Positions 37,008-47,744 of a stretch of DNA of 64,000 bases are shown one piece after another. How positions within the stretch are numbered: position 1 is the first letter of the stretch; each line of letters begins with the position of its first letter. The DNA lies in NCBI GenBank assembly GCA_015501585.1, contig JADNRY010000019.1:124001-188000 (forward strand). The letters are read 5' to 3'. The position numbers and the translations under genes are program-made. The notes beneath the pieces were generated by a model that was given only the letters and a program-made list of their open reading frames with translations, did not search any database and was not told the DNA's origin. This stretch comes from Rhodocollybia butyracea (Eukaryota; Basidiomycota; Agaricomycetes; Agaricales; Omphalotaceae).

Positions 37008-39250
37008 CTTGAGCAAGAAGGAGAAGGCGAGAAAGCTTCTAGGGGATAGATAGAGGATAAATAAGCAGTGGATAGCGATAACTTGCTATCCTGGATCGGG
37101 AGAGAGCGCAGAAGGGCTACTTGATGACGGGAAAGGCATCTTCAACTTGAGGAACTTTTAACCACTTTGACGATTGGGACGATTGGTGTGTGAATGAAAA
37201 ACCGTCGTTTTTTTGCCCTTTATAGAGCGCGCACTCGAGTGGCACAGAAAAATCTCCTTTGTAGGGAATTTCGAGGGTCTAAGCACGGGCGCCCTATGTC
37301 AAGCAGCGTAAAAAAGGAAATATTGATGGAAATATACCTTCTTAGGGAAAAAAACAAGACGTTATCGTGAGTGGCAATAAAGAATTTGAAAAAAAGGAAA
37401 ACATGAGGTTCATGCATGTCGGCGGAATGGTAAAAATCAGTCTTCCGGAAAGACTCGAGTTGAAGAAATCTGATGAATTAGAGACTCTGAGATGATAAGA
37501 TATCCAAAGAAAGCTTCAACGGTCAACAGCAGCAAGGCTCAGAGGCTAGAGCTCAAAGGGCAGCGATATTAGGCACAGCCACATCGATTCTTGTTCTTCG
37601 GCTGTTTTCGATGGTCCAACCGGCTAGCTGCTCCACTAAGCCGGTCCACTATCTTCGATGTTTTGCGACTTCGAGAACAGAGACTCGAGGGACTTTGAGC
37701 TTTCGGAAAATAATTGTGTCAGTCTCCATTTACAGGAGCGTCAGTCTGGCTCGGAAGTGACATCCAAAAAGGCAGAGGATTTAGTGTGAGGTTCCCAAGA
37801 GAACCGGGGTAGTATGAAATGACATCTTGCTCGCTTCTCGTAGAATCCGGCTATTATTTTGAGGGACCCGCCTTATAGGAGCGGATTCACAGTGGTTTCT
37901 TGCACAACCCAGAAGAGGGTTGGTTACACAGGATATAAATTAAGAGAAGACTGGAAGAGGAGAGATGCGAGGGTGCGCGGTGCGCCATTGAACGCTTGTG
38001 TATGCCACACGGATGCGTAGCCTCCTTGAAGCGACTAATGCTCCCAGGGGACAGCTTTGCTTGATCGAGAGCGAAGAACCGCGCTAAGTAGGGTCTACCG
38101 TCTCGAAATTAGACTATACGTCTCGGGTACATATCTATCGTCCCTCAACGTTAACTTGAAAGTAATAATACTTTCTCATACTTTATGCGCACGAGTATCC
38201 TATCGAAGGAGGTAGCTGTTCCAGGGTACCAAGGATTCCAAAGTGCATCATCGATGCCCGTCGTATAGTGACAGGTTTGTATCCCAGGTATTCGATGAAG
38301 ACTTCCAACCGCTTTGGGCAGACATTACGGCGAATCAAGCTGACATGCGTGACTTTATAAGCAATAAAGCAAAAGAAGACGATGCTCACCGGCGCTGTAA
38401 GCCCAACAGTCGTAGAATGGGCTCATGGGGTGTCTGTAGAAGTTAAAATCTTCCGTGAGTCTATTGAACGAAAGCTGTTGGTCTCATAAACACAGTACAG
38501 GGAGCGCAAGCTCGTACTGTTTGAATGGGCAGAAGGCGTAATCAAAGTGAATTGTTTTGACTAGAGTGGATTTTCCGAAGAGATAGACAACCTTGTTCAA
38601 CATTGGACAGGAAATGCATCGCACACGCCCTGCCGCTTATCTAGCGCGAAATCCGGACTTGAGCCAGACTGTTTTGTTATATTCAGTTTCAGTATGGAAA
38701 AATACTCGCTTTACTTGTGATTTTGTGTAGTGTATACCTTGTTCCGGTGAACTTGTAGTCAGAATTCTGTAATCTATCTCGTATTCTCTCCCCTTATAAA
38801 TCCACTTCATCAGCTCAGGGCCTCAGAATCACCTTCAATTTCCATTTTTCCTTTGCATAATGGTGGACCTATTACATTGAGGTGGGAAGTGTTGAAAACA
38901 TAAGCACATAAATTTGTCGAATCGCCGATTTTTGCGATCGAGTACGAAAGTTAGGCGCGGGTGCAAGAGCCTCCCATAATTCGATCTCAAAGTCGCAATA
39001 AAGTCCAGTGTTGAACGTTGAAGCTTTTGAAGATGTTAAAGAGAGTGGAAGGCAAGTGTGCCGAGAATCGGACTCGGCTCTGGATTATGTAAGTTCATTC
39101 ATTTGTTTACTAACGAACATCTTATCATATGCGACGACTTCGAATGCGACTTTTCTTTCGGTCAGTCTTTGCATGAAACACATCGTAGGATGCTGTAGAC
39201 TCTTTTCCTGGAGTGTCGGTGAAGTGGTGCGACTGGAGCAGACCCGACCG
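36861..39250. repeat. Source block of a tandem duplication
   Basis: 36861-38225 and about 39016-39250 are closely repeated at 41217-42400 and 42415-42650. The match begins inside exon 2 of C2H2 copy 2, runs through its promoter and ends before the dehydrogenase gene. The stretch 38226-39015 is absent from the second copy. Confidence 0.8.
37218..37224 (-). promoter_or_regulatory. TATA-like element upstream of C2H2 copy 2
   Basis: The minus strand reads CTATAAAGGGC about 210 bp before the start codon, within a block (GACGATTGGTGTGTGAATG, T-run, CCCTTTATAG) that is also present upstream of the copy at 61.7 kb and in the duplicated block near 41.47 kb. Conservation of this segment supports a promoter role. 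Confidence 0.45.
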
Positions 39251-39863
39251 GGATCGCTGCCGGAATCGCAGGCTTAATCAGAAAATAATTTTTCGAGTTT
39301 CTTCTGGGTTGCGAAGCTCTGGATGACTACTTGAGCTAGACTTGAGCCAGTAACTTTCTGCACTTGGATGTGCAAAAAGCTCGATTCAAAAATGCCAGCG
39401 AAGAAGTAATATCAATTCATGACTAGGTAGCAGGTGGTTTGAATCTACAGTCAGGTACCCTGCGGATATTCAACTAGTGCTCCTTATTTCCAGACAAAGC
39501 GGCAAGCGTACCTTATGCGATACAGGTAAGTCCCTGGGTCTTTCGGTGTTATAACTGACGTTCCGTTCAGAGTGGAGTTTTGAGCTTGCATCACATCGCC
39601 TTGTAGCATGAATAATTACCGAAACTGGCGGGATGTGTAAGGAATCGTCAAGGTCTGTCGATTTCGATTAGTGGTCAAATCATCACATCATGGGGCCAAT
39701 ATACCAAGTCGCTGTCGTTCCGATACTGTGCGAGGATTACTGACCAAACTCACTGACCAACCCAACGAGTCGTCATTCTACACAGGCCCTGTCGCACTTA
39801 GAGAGAGGCAAACTATAAAGCACACAAGGAAAACTCACACAACACATCCTCTCTGTGCACATC
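37225..39863. other. Long gene-free interval
   Basis: 2.6 kb between C2H2 copy 2 and the dehydrogenase. It consists of the C2H2 promoter side and the duplicated block. Short frames at 38243-38446 and 39008-39277 show no motif. Confidence 0.5.
39814..39820 (+). promoter_or_regulatory. TATA box of the dehydrogenase gene
   Basis: TATAAAG lies about 50 bp before the ATG at 39864. Confidence 0.5.
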
Positions 39864-40910
39864 ATGTCTTCTCCACTCGCAATGACCGCTACCCATCACC
39901 ACGACACATATCCCGCCATCTCACCCACCAGCCCTTCGCTCAACCAGTCCGGTAAAACAATTCTTATCACCGGTGGGGGCAGCGGAATCGGTTTAGAGAT
40001 TGCCCGGTCTTTCGCCAAAGCCTCTGCGTCCAGGATCATCATTGTGGGCAGACGAAGTAATGTACTCGAAGACTCCGCAAAAAAACTCCGCGACGAGTTC
40101 ACAGCAAATACCACCGAATTCATTGCTCGCCAAGGAGATATCAGCTCCGACGATTCCATCAATTCTCTTTGGGAATTCTTGCACTCTCAAAACATCTTCG
40201 TCCACGTCCTAGTGCTGAACGCAGTAGTGTACGGATCCGATGATAATTCGAGTAACGGAAATGATACCCTCAGCATGGACAAGACCAAACTCATGCGGGT
40301 CATGGATACCAACTTCGGTGGAAATTTCCTCATGAGTGCCAAATTTGTCAAACAGACGCTGCGCCCAGCCAAACAGCAATTGAATCTTATCAATCTTTCT
40401 ACCGGTGCTGTTCATCTACATCCTGCGCCCGACACTGTATATGCTACTACAAAGACGGCATTTACGTCCCTCATGGGACGGATTGCGGATGAACGTCCGG
40501 TTGAGGATGTTCAAATTATTTCAATCCATCCAGGGATGCTGTATTCGGAGGTAAGTTGCCTCGATTATTGAGGTTATTCATGTTGAAAATTATTATCTCT
40601 AGAGCGTCGCGAAAATGTTTGATAAATCGTTGTTTAAATGGGATTCATGTAGGTTTTTCATGGTACTCCGAACCACATACTGATTTCTACGTTCCGTTCA
40701 TTAGTTGCTTTGGCTGCAGACTTTTCTGTCTGGGCGGCGTCCCCCAAGGCATCTTGGCTGCATGGTCGTTTTGTGTGGGCTTCGTGGGATGTTGACGAGT
40801 TGAAAGCTGACCCTGAGATTCAGAAACAAGTACAAGGAAAGGGTGGGTACTTGAAAGTTGCAATAGAGGGATTAAGCTCTATGGATCCTTCAGCATTGTT
40901 GAACAATTAG
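39864..40910 (+). CDS. Short-chain dehydrogenase/reductase
   Basis: Three exons: 39864-40550, 40603-40648 and 40705-40910; 312 residues. The Rossmann cofactor motif TGGGSGIG is at about 36-43. It is preceded by a 30-residue polar N-terminal extension. The catalytic YATTK (YxxxK) follows INLSTGAVHLHPAP, with the Ser in the right place. The C-terminal FSVWAASPKASWLHGRFVWA is typical of basidiomycete NAD(P)-dependent SDRs acting on small carbonyl compounds; the substrate cannot be told. The usual NAG(xxG) motif is here NAVVYG, a divergence to note. The gene lies inside the duplicated unit, but its second copy is missing. Confidence 0.88.
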
Positions 40911-41024
40911 AACTAAGGATGTTGTACTAGCCACCCCCTTCGGGAATCATTTGACGTATAGCTTGCACTCAACAGATGTAGCTGGAGAGGTAATCTCCAG
41001 AGTAAACTGTGTTGTCTAGGCTCT

Positions 41025-41216
41025 ACGCGCGGCACTGACTTGGACTACATACGGTAGATAATAAAACTGGAATGGTACGGGTTACACCAATAAATTGAAG
41101 CTTGAAGTCTCAGTCAACATGGTTTCAGAACTCACCTTACGATGTGAACGCTCAGGCCTTGTTGCCACAGGATCTCACATCCAAAAACTGATGTCAAACT
41201 CCCTTTATGTAATACC
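41025..41216 (+). pseudogene. Truncated 5' end of the RNA-ligase gene
   Basis: This copies the promoter and first 32 or so codons of the gene at 42799 (MVSELTLRCERSGLVATGSH at 41119 onward), then stops abruptly. At 41217 the sequence becomes C2H2 copy 2 exon 2 in reverse orientation. It marks the junction between two tandem units. Confidence 0.85.
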
Positions 41217-42650
41217 CATATCATGGCGGTGGGCGAGTACGAGACCGCACTCGATACATTCGGGAGAGGACTCATTGTCGAATTTCTGAAAGGGGCGTAC
41301 GCCTTAGTGGGACGAATGAGGAGTTTCGAAGAAAGAGCTTGTCGAATTAGCTACGCGAGGCTGAGAGAGCGCAGAAGGGCTACTTGATGACGGGAAAGGT
41401 ATTCTCAACTTGAGAAACTATTAACTACTTTGACGATTGGGACGATTGGTGTGTAAACAAAGAACCGTCTTTTTTTTGCCCTTATAGAACGCGCACTCGA
41501 GTGGCACAGAAAAATCTCCTTTGTAGGGAATTTCGAGGTCTAAGCACGGGCGCCCTATGTCAAGCGGCGTAAGAGAGGAGATATTGATGGAAATATACCT
41601 TAGGAAAAAAAACAAGATGTTATCAATGAAGAATTCGACAAAGGAAAACATGAGGTTCATGGGTCGGCGGAATGGTAAACATCAATCTTCCGGAAAGACT
41701 CGAGTTGAAGAAATCTGATGAATTAGAGACTCTGAGATGATACCTATCCGGAGAAGGCGTCAACGGTCAACAGCAGCAAGGCTCGGAAGCTAGAACTCAA
41801 AGGACAGCGATAGTAGGCACAGCCACATCGATTCTTGAAGTTCTTCGGCTGACTTCGACGGTCCAACCGGCTAGCTGCTCCACCAAGTCGGTCCACTACC
41901 TTCGATGTCTTCCGAGTACAGTTCGAGGATAGAGACTCCAGGAACTTTGAGCTTTCGAAAAATAATCGTGTCCTTCTTCAGGAGCCTCAGCCTGGTTCGA
42001 CAACAATGGCAGAGGATTTAGCGGTAGTATGAGATGTCATCTTGCTCTTCCTTAAAGTTAGACTCCGGCTATTCTTTCGAAAGACCCTCCTCAGAACGAG
42101 AACGAGTCCACATAGATCGCTTGCACTGCCCATAAAAGGGTTATATATATAAATAAGATGAGAAGACACTGGAAGAGGAAAGGTGCACCAGTGAATGCTT
42201 GTGCACTGTGTGACATTGACAGATACCACACAAATGCGTAGTCTCCTTGAAGCGACTGATGCCGGGGGGCTAACCGAGCTAAGTAGGTTCTCGATATTAG
42301 GACCAGTCCCGGATACATATCTATCATTCGACTCTGGAGTCCTCAAAGCAAGAATTATTTGTTCTACTCCATGCGCGCGAGTATCCTAACGAAAGAGGTG
42401 AGCTTTTATAAGGAGAAGTTGAGGCTTTGAAGATGTTAAAAAGAGAGGATTCGGAAGAGGAGATGTTATCATGCACTTGGGAATGATGTGCGCCGAGACT
42501 CGGATAGACTCGGCTCTGCCGGTTATGTAAGTTAAACTTGCATCTTATCATACGCGACGACTTCGAATGCGACTTTTCTTTCGGGTATCTCAGTCTTTGC
42601 ATGAAACACTTCGTAGGATGCTGTAGACTCTCTGCCTAGAGTGCCGGCGG
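41217..42650. repeat. Second copy of the 36861-39250 block
   Basis: The order is the same as in the source block: truncated C2H2 exon 2, intron 1, exon 1 without its ATG, then the T-rich promoter (TATAG near 41477) and the distal segment. The offset at the left end is 4,356 bp. It has many substitutions and deletions, so the C2H2 piece is a pseudo-fragment. Confidence 0.8.
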
Positions 42651-42798
42651 AGTAGAATGACTGGATCATTGAATAGACTATGCTATGCACGACTCACCAA
42701 CAATCATGATGTGTTGTGCGGCACCGACTTGGACTACATAATAAAGCTGGAATGGTACGGGCTACACTAATAAATTGAAGCTTGAAGTCTCAGTCTGC

Positions 42799-45396
42799 AT
42801 GGTTTCAGAACTCACCCTACGACGTGAACGCTCGGGCCTTGTTGCCACAGGATCTCACATCCAAAAACTAGTGTCAAACTCCCTTTCTGCAGTACCAGAA
42901 AACCTAAATCTCGAAAAAGCTCCTCATTTAATAGTTATCACGGACTCAGAGCTCGCTACTCTTCCTTCCGACAAAGTTCGCGCGCTCAAACCAGACGCTA
43001 CACGTATTTACTGTGCGGGCATCGGTAGGAGTACCAGTCCCAATCAGCCGGTTTACTTTGCGGTCATCATATGGGCAGAAGGCCAAATGCTTCGGAAAAC
43101 CCTCGGTCTCCCTCCAGCCCATTTCCACGTTACTCTTACCCCAAACGGTAGCATTAACGAAGAACCAAATGCAGATCGGACCATTCACTCGCTCCTTCCA
43201 GGTCAGTTATCTGACCGGGCGCCAGATTTCCTGGATCATCTAATCTTTACACTGCTTCTATTCTCCGACTACTCTGCGGCCCAGACCCAATGCTTCGAGC
43301 TTATTCTTGCCCAGCCAGACTCTTTTCGTGGGTTTCTTAGGCTAGCTGATGCTGCCTTGCAGAACTTCCAGTACAAGCTTGCGATGCTTGCTTACGCCCA
43401 AGCATTCAATCTCGCTACCCCGGATTCCGATGGTAAAATGCGGAGCTACTGTGTTAAACGGATTGAAAAGTGTTCTCATCATTCAGAGTGGGGACAAGTC
43501 TTCCAGGGATTCGAGATTGAACAGGTTCCAGAGCGTGTTGCTTCGCTGCTGACTCGAGCTTGGTCAGAGACTTTGAAAGAGGCCCTTGATGACCTCGTAC
43601 TCGCTCCTTCGTTGTGCTTGGAATCTCGAGAGCAACTTTGTATCCCAATCAGTACTACCCCGGTGCTCAAGTTTTACAAACTGCCCCGATTTTTCCGCTG
43701 GATTGTCCCTTTTCATCTCGCAGCCATGTCTACACCAAAGAAAATGGAGGATATTGATGCTCTGTCTGCAATGGGGTTCCGTACAGTTCTTACCTTGACC
43801 GAGGAGGAACCGCTTCCGCGAAGTTGGTTTTCTGCTAAACCCATATCCAATATCTTTCTTCCAATTCCGAACTACCACCCTCCTTCCATCGAACAGATGG
43901 ATATCATCATGCAATTGGTAGAAGATGAAACCAAACTTCCGCTCTTGGTTCACTGCGGGGGCGGTAAAGGTCGTGCAGGAACCGTCATTGCCTGCTATCT
44001 CGCTGCCTACGGGTTCAGCAAACCACGTCCTAACCAGGTTCATCCCGAGCTCTCTGCCAACGAAGTCATCGCGGCACTCCGTACTCTGAGACCGGGAAGC
44101 TTAGAGACTCCTCAACAGGAGGCCTTTGTATCCAAATGGTGCAGTACCATCTGGAAACGACAGTCTATCTACCCTCTAGATCGTCCTTCAGAACCACCGC
44201 CTTGTAAACTAGTAATTGATGGTGAACTAGAACCCGATGCGAATCTTTTCATGTTGGCTGGTTTACCAGGTTCAGGAAAGTCGTGGCTCTCCCAATCCTT
44301 GATCAAGCGAAACCAGAAGGGCTGGGCGTGTATATCCCAAGATGAGACTGGAAGTAGGGCGTCTTGCGAGACGGAAATCGGTCACAATCCTCAAGCTAGG
44401 GTTTTGCTAGACAGATGCAACACCTCGGATACAGATCGAAAACGATGGCTTGAGCTCGCATCGAACTGGGTTTTAAACCCAGTATGTGTTTGGTTTGACT
44501 ATGATCGCGAACTGTGTGTCTCGCGAGCTCAGATGCGTGTAGGACACCCTACGCTGCCGCCTGGAAATCGCGTACGCAGGGCGGTGGAGCAGATGCAGAG
44601 GATATTCGTGAGGCCTTCGTTGAAAGAAGGGTTCAAAGCGGTTGTGATCATTCGATCGTTTGAAGCTGCGAAGGAATTCGTTGCAATGCTCTCTCCAAAG
44701 ATTGGGATACACAAGTTTCCTAGGACCGCGCATTTACTGGACCTGGGAGCCGCTACATCGGATGATATCATTCTACCTTCTTCTTCCACGCTATCGACAT
44801 ACTCTGGCCAAGTTATCATCACTGAAAAGGTCGACGGTGCGAATATGGGTTTCTCATTATCCGCTGACCGGTCACAGATCGTAGTTCAGAATCGCTCGCA
44901 CTACGTGAGCTCTTCTAGCCACGAACAGTTTAAGAAGCTCGCTCATTGGTTAGATGTCCACCGCAATGAACTATATCAACTTTTAGACCGGGATAAATAC
45001 TTCCCGGAACGATACATTTTGTTTGGAGAATGGCTGTACGCCACACATTCGATTCCCTACACGCATTTACCGGATCGTTTTATGGCGTTCGATTTGTACG
45101 ACCGGAGTCTAGATGCGTTCCTTGATCGACGGACGCTAGAGGGGCTGTTGGGACAAACTACTATCGGAACAGTACCGGTTATCTATCGAGGTGAGATGCC
45201 GACAGAAGATAAGCTGAAGGATATGGTTCAATCCTTATCGATGTTTTACGATGGACGAGTGGAAGGTGTTTATGTGAAATGGGAAAGTGGGGGAAGGGTG
45301 GTAAAGAGGGGAAAGGTTGTCAGAGCGGACTTTATCGCTGGGAATGAACATTGGTCGAAGAAGAATCTGCAAGTTAATGGAATTGCGAACATATGA
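42799..45396 (+). CDS. RNA-repair-like fusion: phosphoesterase-like, DSP phosphatase, P-loop kinase, RNA/DNA ligase
   Basis: One intronless frame of 865 residues. The ATG at 42799 is the first in frame; earlier codons lack an ATG. About 60-125: a 2H-like region with one HxT motif (HFHVT, His at 110). About 160-215: TPR-like helices. About 310-455: a dual-specificity-phosphatase fold with the loop HCGGGKGRAG (Cys386, Arg392). About 470-640: a polynucleotide-kinase-like P-loop domain with GLPGSGKS (488-495) and DRCN...DRKRWL. About 650-860: a nucleotidyltransferase ligase with motif I EKVDGAN (Lys677 as the adenylylated residue), RSHYV, motif III FGEW, motif IV EGVYVK and a basic motif V region (KVVRADF). 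Together these could heal and seal broken RNA: phosphate removal, 5' phosphorylation, ligation. Order and content differ from Trl1 (ligase-kinase-CPDase). Substrate is inferred, not shown; DNA repair is the alternative. Confidence 0.85.
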   Translation: MVSELTLRRERSGLVATGSHIQKLVSNSLSAVPENLNLEKAPHLIVITDSELATLPSDKVRALKPDATRIYCAGIGRSTSPNQPVYFAVIIWAEGQMLRKTLGLPPAHFHVTLTPNGSINEEPNADRTIHSLLPGQLSDRAPDFLDHLIFTLLLFSDYSAAQTQCFELILAQPDSFRGFLRLADAALQNFQYKLAMLAYAQAFNLATPDSDGKMRSYCVKRIEKCSHHSEWGQVFQGFEIEQVPERVASLLTRAWSETLKEALDDLVLAPSLCLESREQLCIPISTTPVLKFYKLPRFFRWIVPFHLAAMSTPKKMEDIDALSAMGFRTVLTLTEEEPLPRSWFSAKPISNIFLPIPNYHPPSIEQMDIIMQLVEDETKLPLLVHCGGGKGRAGTVIACYLAAYGFSKPRPNQVHPELSANEVIAALRTLRPGSLETPQQEAFVSKWCSTIWKRQSIYPLDRPSEPPPCKLVIDGELEPDANLFMLAGLPGSGKSWLSQSLIKRNQKGWACISQDETGSRASCETEIGHNPQARVLLDRCNTSDTDRKRWLELASNWVLNPVCVWFDYDRELCVSRAQMRVGHPTLPPGNRVRRAVEQMQRIFVRPSLKEGFKAVVIIRSFEAAKEFVAMLSPKIGIHKFPRTAHLLDLGAATSDDIILPSSSTLSTYSGQVIITEKVDGANMGFSLSADRSQIVVQNRSHYVSSSSHEQFKKLAHWLDVHRNELYQLLDRDKYFPERYILFGEWLYATHSIPYTHLPDRFMAFDLYDRSLDAFLDRRTLEGLLGQTTIGTVPVIYRGEMPTEDKLKDMVQSLSMFYDGRVEGVYVKWESGGRVVKRGKVVRADFIAGNEHWSKKNLQVNGIANI

Positions 45397-45960
45397 TGCG
45401 ATGTAGGATACTTCTTTTGTTGTTCTTCACAGCTCTCTACTCGTGACAGTACTATAGCCATCTATAGTACCGAGATTTACCCCCGAAAGTTCGCTGTTCG
45501 CTAGTGATTGCCTCGGCATTGCTTGACAAAAGATTGGAACTGATTCTGCTACACAAGAGTTAACACAAGACGCGTACTACAAGGAGTAAATGGTTATATG
45601 AAGTATTGTCGGTTAGACAAGAGTAAGACAGGGTAGAAAAGAACTATTATGTCCAAATCAAACACGCGCGAGATGCGTGGTAGAGGGCTAAAGACCATTT
45701 TCTAACAAGAGGAAATAAAAAACCGGTCTAGTGGCTAGAAAGAAAGTGCATAGCGTGCCAAGTTGCGTTCATAGTGCCCGCCATCATCGCGACGATGCGG
45801 GCCGTGGGATTCGGAGTGGAGAGAGGCACAAAAAAAGATTAGACGCCGATAACCTAAATCATCGTACCATATTTTTACTCTGTTTTATCTGGCTACTATA
45901 AAATCATAGTTAGTTTTCAATAATTCCCTCACTACCACCTCCATCAACATCTCCACCACC
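45397..45960. promoter_or_regulatory. Intergenic with promoter of HMG-CoA synthase
   Basis: 3' flank of the ligase fusion, then the promoter of the next gene. TATAAAA at 45897-45903 lies about 57 bp before the ATG, and a CT-rich leader ends in CCACCATG. Confidence 0.5.
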
Positions 45961-47592
45961 ATGACTTTCGTTGTTTCCTCTGCTGATATCGAAATCCCTC
46001 GCCCCAAGGATGTAGGAATCCTTGGTATGGAAGTTTACTTCCCCCTTCGTGTATGTTTTCCATCGAATCGCGTGGCCAGTTTCTTATTGTCCAATAGTGC
46101 ATCTCGGAATCCGACCTTGAAGAATACGACGGTGTATCAAAAGGAAAATACACCATTGGTCTGGGTCAGGAATACATGGCCTGGCCTGATGACCGCGAAG
46201 ACATCAACTCTTTCGCGTTGAATGGTGTGTAGCGTGTTTTTTTTTTTTGTATGTCGGTCATGCCAACGAAACTATTGTCTTAGCCGTCTCTGGTCTCCTC
46301 AAAAAATACAATATCGACCCTAAATCCATCGGTCGTATTGATGTTGGTACTGAGACCATCATCGACAAGTCGAAATCGGTCAAGACACATCTTATGGACC
46401 TGTTTACCCAGTCTGGCAACAGCGACATCGAGGGTATTGACTCCAAAAATGCTTGCTACGGCGGCACAGCGGCTCTCTTCAACGCTATAAACTGGATAGA
46501 GTCAACATCTTGGGATGGCAGGAACGCGATCGTTGTTGCTGGTGACATTGCAGTGTACGCTTCAGGTCCTGCTCGCCCCGCTGGTGGTGCAGGAGCCGTT
46601 GCTATGCTCATCGGCCCCAATGCTCCTCTTGCCTTTGAACGTAGGTTCATTATGTACTTATACTCGTGTTGTCGCTCATTTCACCCACAGCTGTCCATGG
46701 AACCCACATGTCCAACACATACGATTTCTACAAGCCCAACTTGTCATCTGAATACCCTGAAGTTGATGGCCCCGTTTCCGTCGTCACATACACTTCCGCT
46801 CTCGATTTCGCCTACAACACTTACCGCGAGAAAATCGCAAGATTTGCCAAGCGTGCAGGTCTTAACGGACACGCCAATGGCGATGCCAAGTCTGTCTTCT
46901 CCATCGACTCTGTCGACTATGCCATCTTCCACAGTCCCTATGGCAAGCAGGCCGTGAAGGGCCATGCACGTATGCTTTACAACGACTTCCTCGCCTCCCC
47001 CGATTCTCCAAAATTCGCCAATGTCTCTGACGCTGAGACATTCCGCACACTATCCCAAAAAGCCTCTCTTTCCGATAAAAACCTTGAAAAGGCCTTCATC
47101 ACGCTCGGCAAATCATCTTTCAAGGATCAGGTTGAGCCTGGTATGGCTTGCTCCAAGCGTCTTGGAAACATGTACACTGCCAGTTTATACGGCTGCCTGG
47201 CTTCGCTTATCGATACCGTCGAGCCTGCTTCGTTCAAAGGCAAGCGCATCTCCCTCTACTCCTTCGGCTCTGGTTGCGCCGCTTCTTTCTTCACCATCAA
47301 GGTGAAAGGTGACACAACAGAGATACGGGAGAAGATGGACTTGACGAGCAGACTGGCTGCCATGAAGGTTGTACCCTGCCAAGAATTTGTTGATGCTTTG
47401 AATGTGAGTCTCTTACTTGCTTGCCGTTGTATGAGGAGTTAACATTGTACCTTCTAGCTCCGTGAGAAGAACCACAATGCAAAAGAATACGTTCCCGAGG
47501 GCTCCATCGACAACATATGGCCTGGAGCATATTATCTTGACAGTGTTGACGGCAAGTTCAGGCGAAAGTATGTTCAGGCTCCCATCGTATAA
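45961..47592 (+). CDS. erg13: Hydroxymethylglutaryl-CoA synthase
   Basis: Five exons: 45961-46050, 46098-46224, 46284-46640, 46691-47403 and 47458-47592; 473 residues, all phases consistent. It condenses acetyl-CoA with acetoacetyl-CoA to HMG-CoA, the committed entry to the mevalonate and sterol pathway. Visible features: [16 protein letters not shown] at the N-terminus, the Glu-containing DDREDINSF, the catalytic Cys in [18 protein letters not shown] (about 130), [15 protein letters not shown], the His in [18 protein letters not shown], and [15 protein letters not shown] near the C-terminus. Length is normal. The 12-T run in intron 2 is part of the intron. A TATA box and a strong start context suggest good expression. 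Confidence 0.96.
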
Positions 47593-47744
47593 TAGGATAT
47601 CGTATACATATCTACTTAGACATTTTATACCACGTTTTGTATTTGTAGCTTTGGGATTGAAATAAAATACTTGGAGCTAATAAATGTTTGAAGAACACTC
47701 ACGGGCGTCAGATTAGTCGTCTTCTCTTTTCTAACTCGACCGCG

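Noticed and set aside
41217..42650. Mobile element insertion into the ligase gene
   Set aside because: No transposase or terminal inverted repeats; the block is a copy of the region 4.36 kb upstream, so a tandem duplication explains it better.
46233..46244. Run of 12 T as a polymerase III terminator
   Set aside because: It lies inside intron 2 of HMG-CoA synthase and no RNA gene precedes it.
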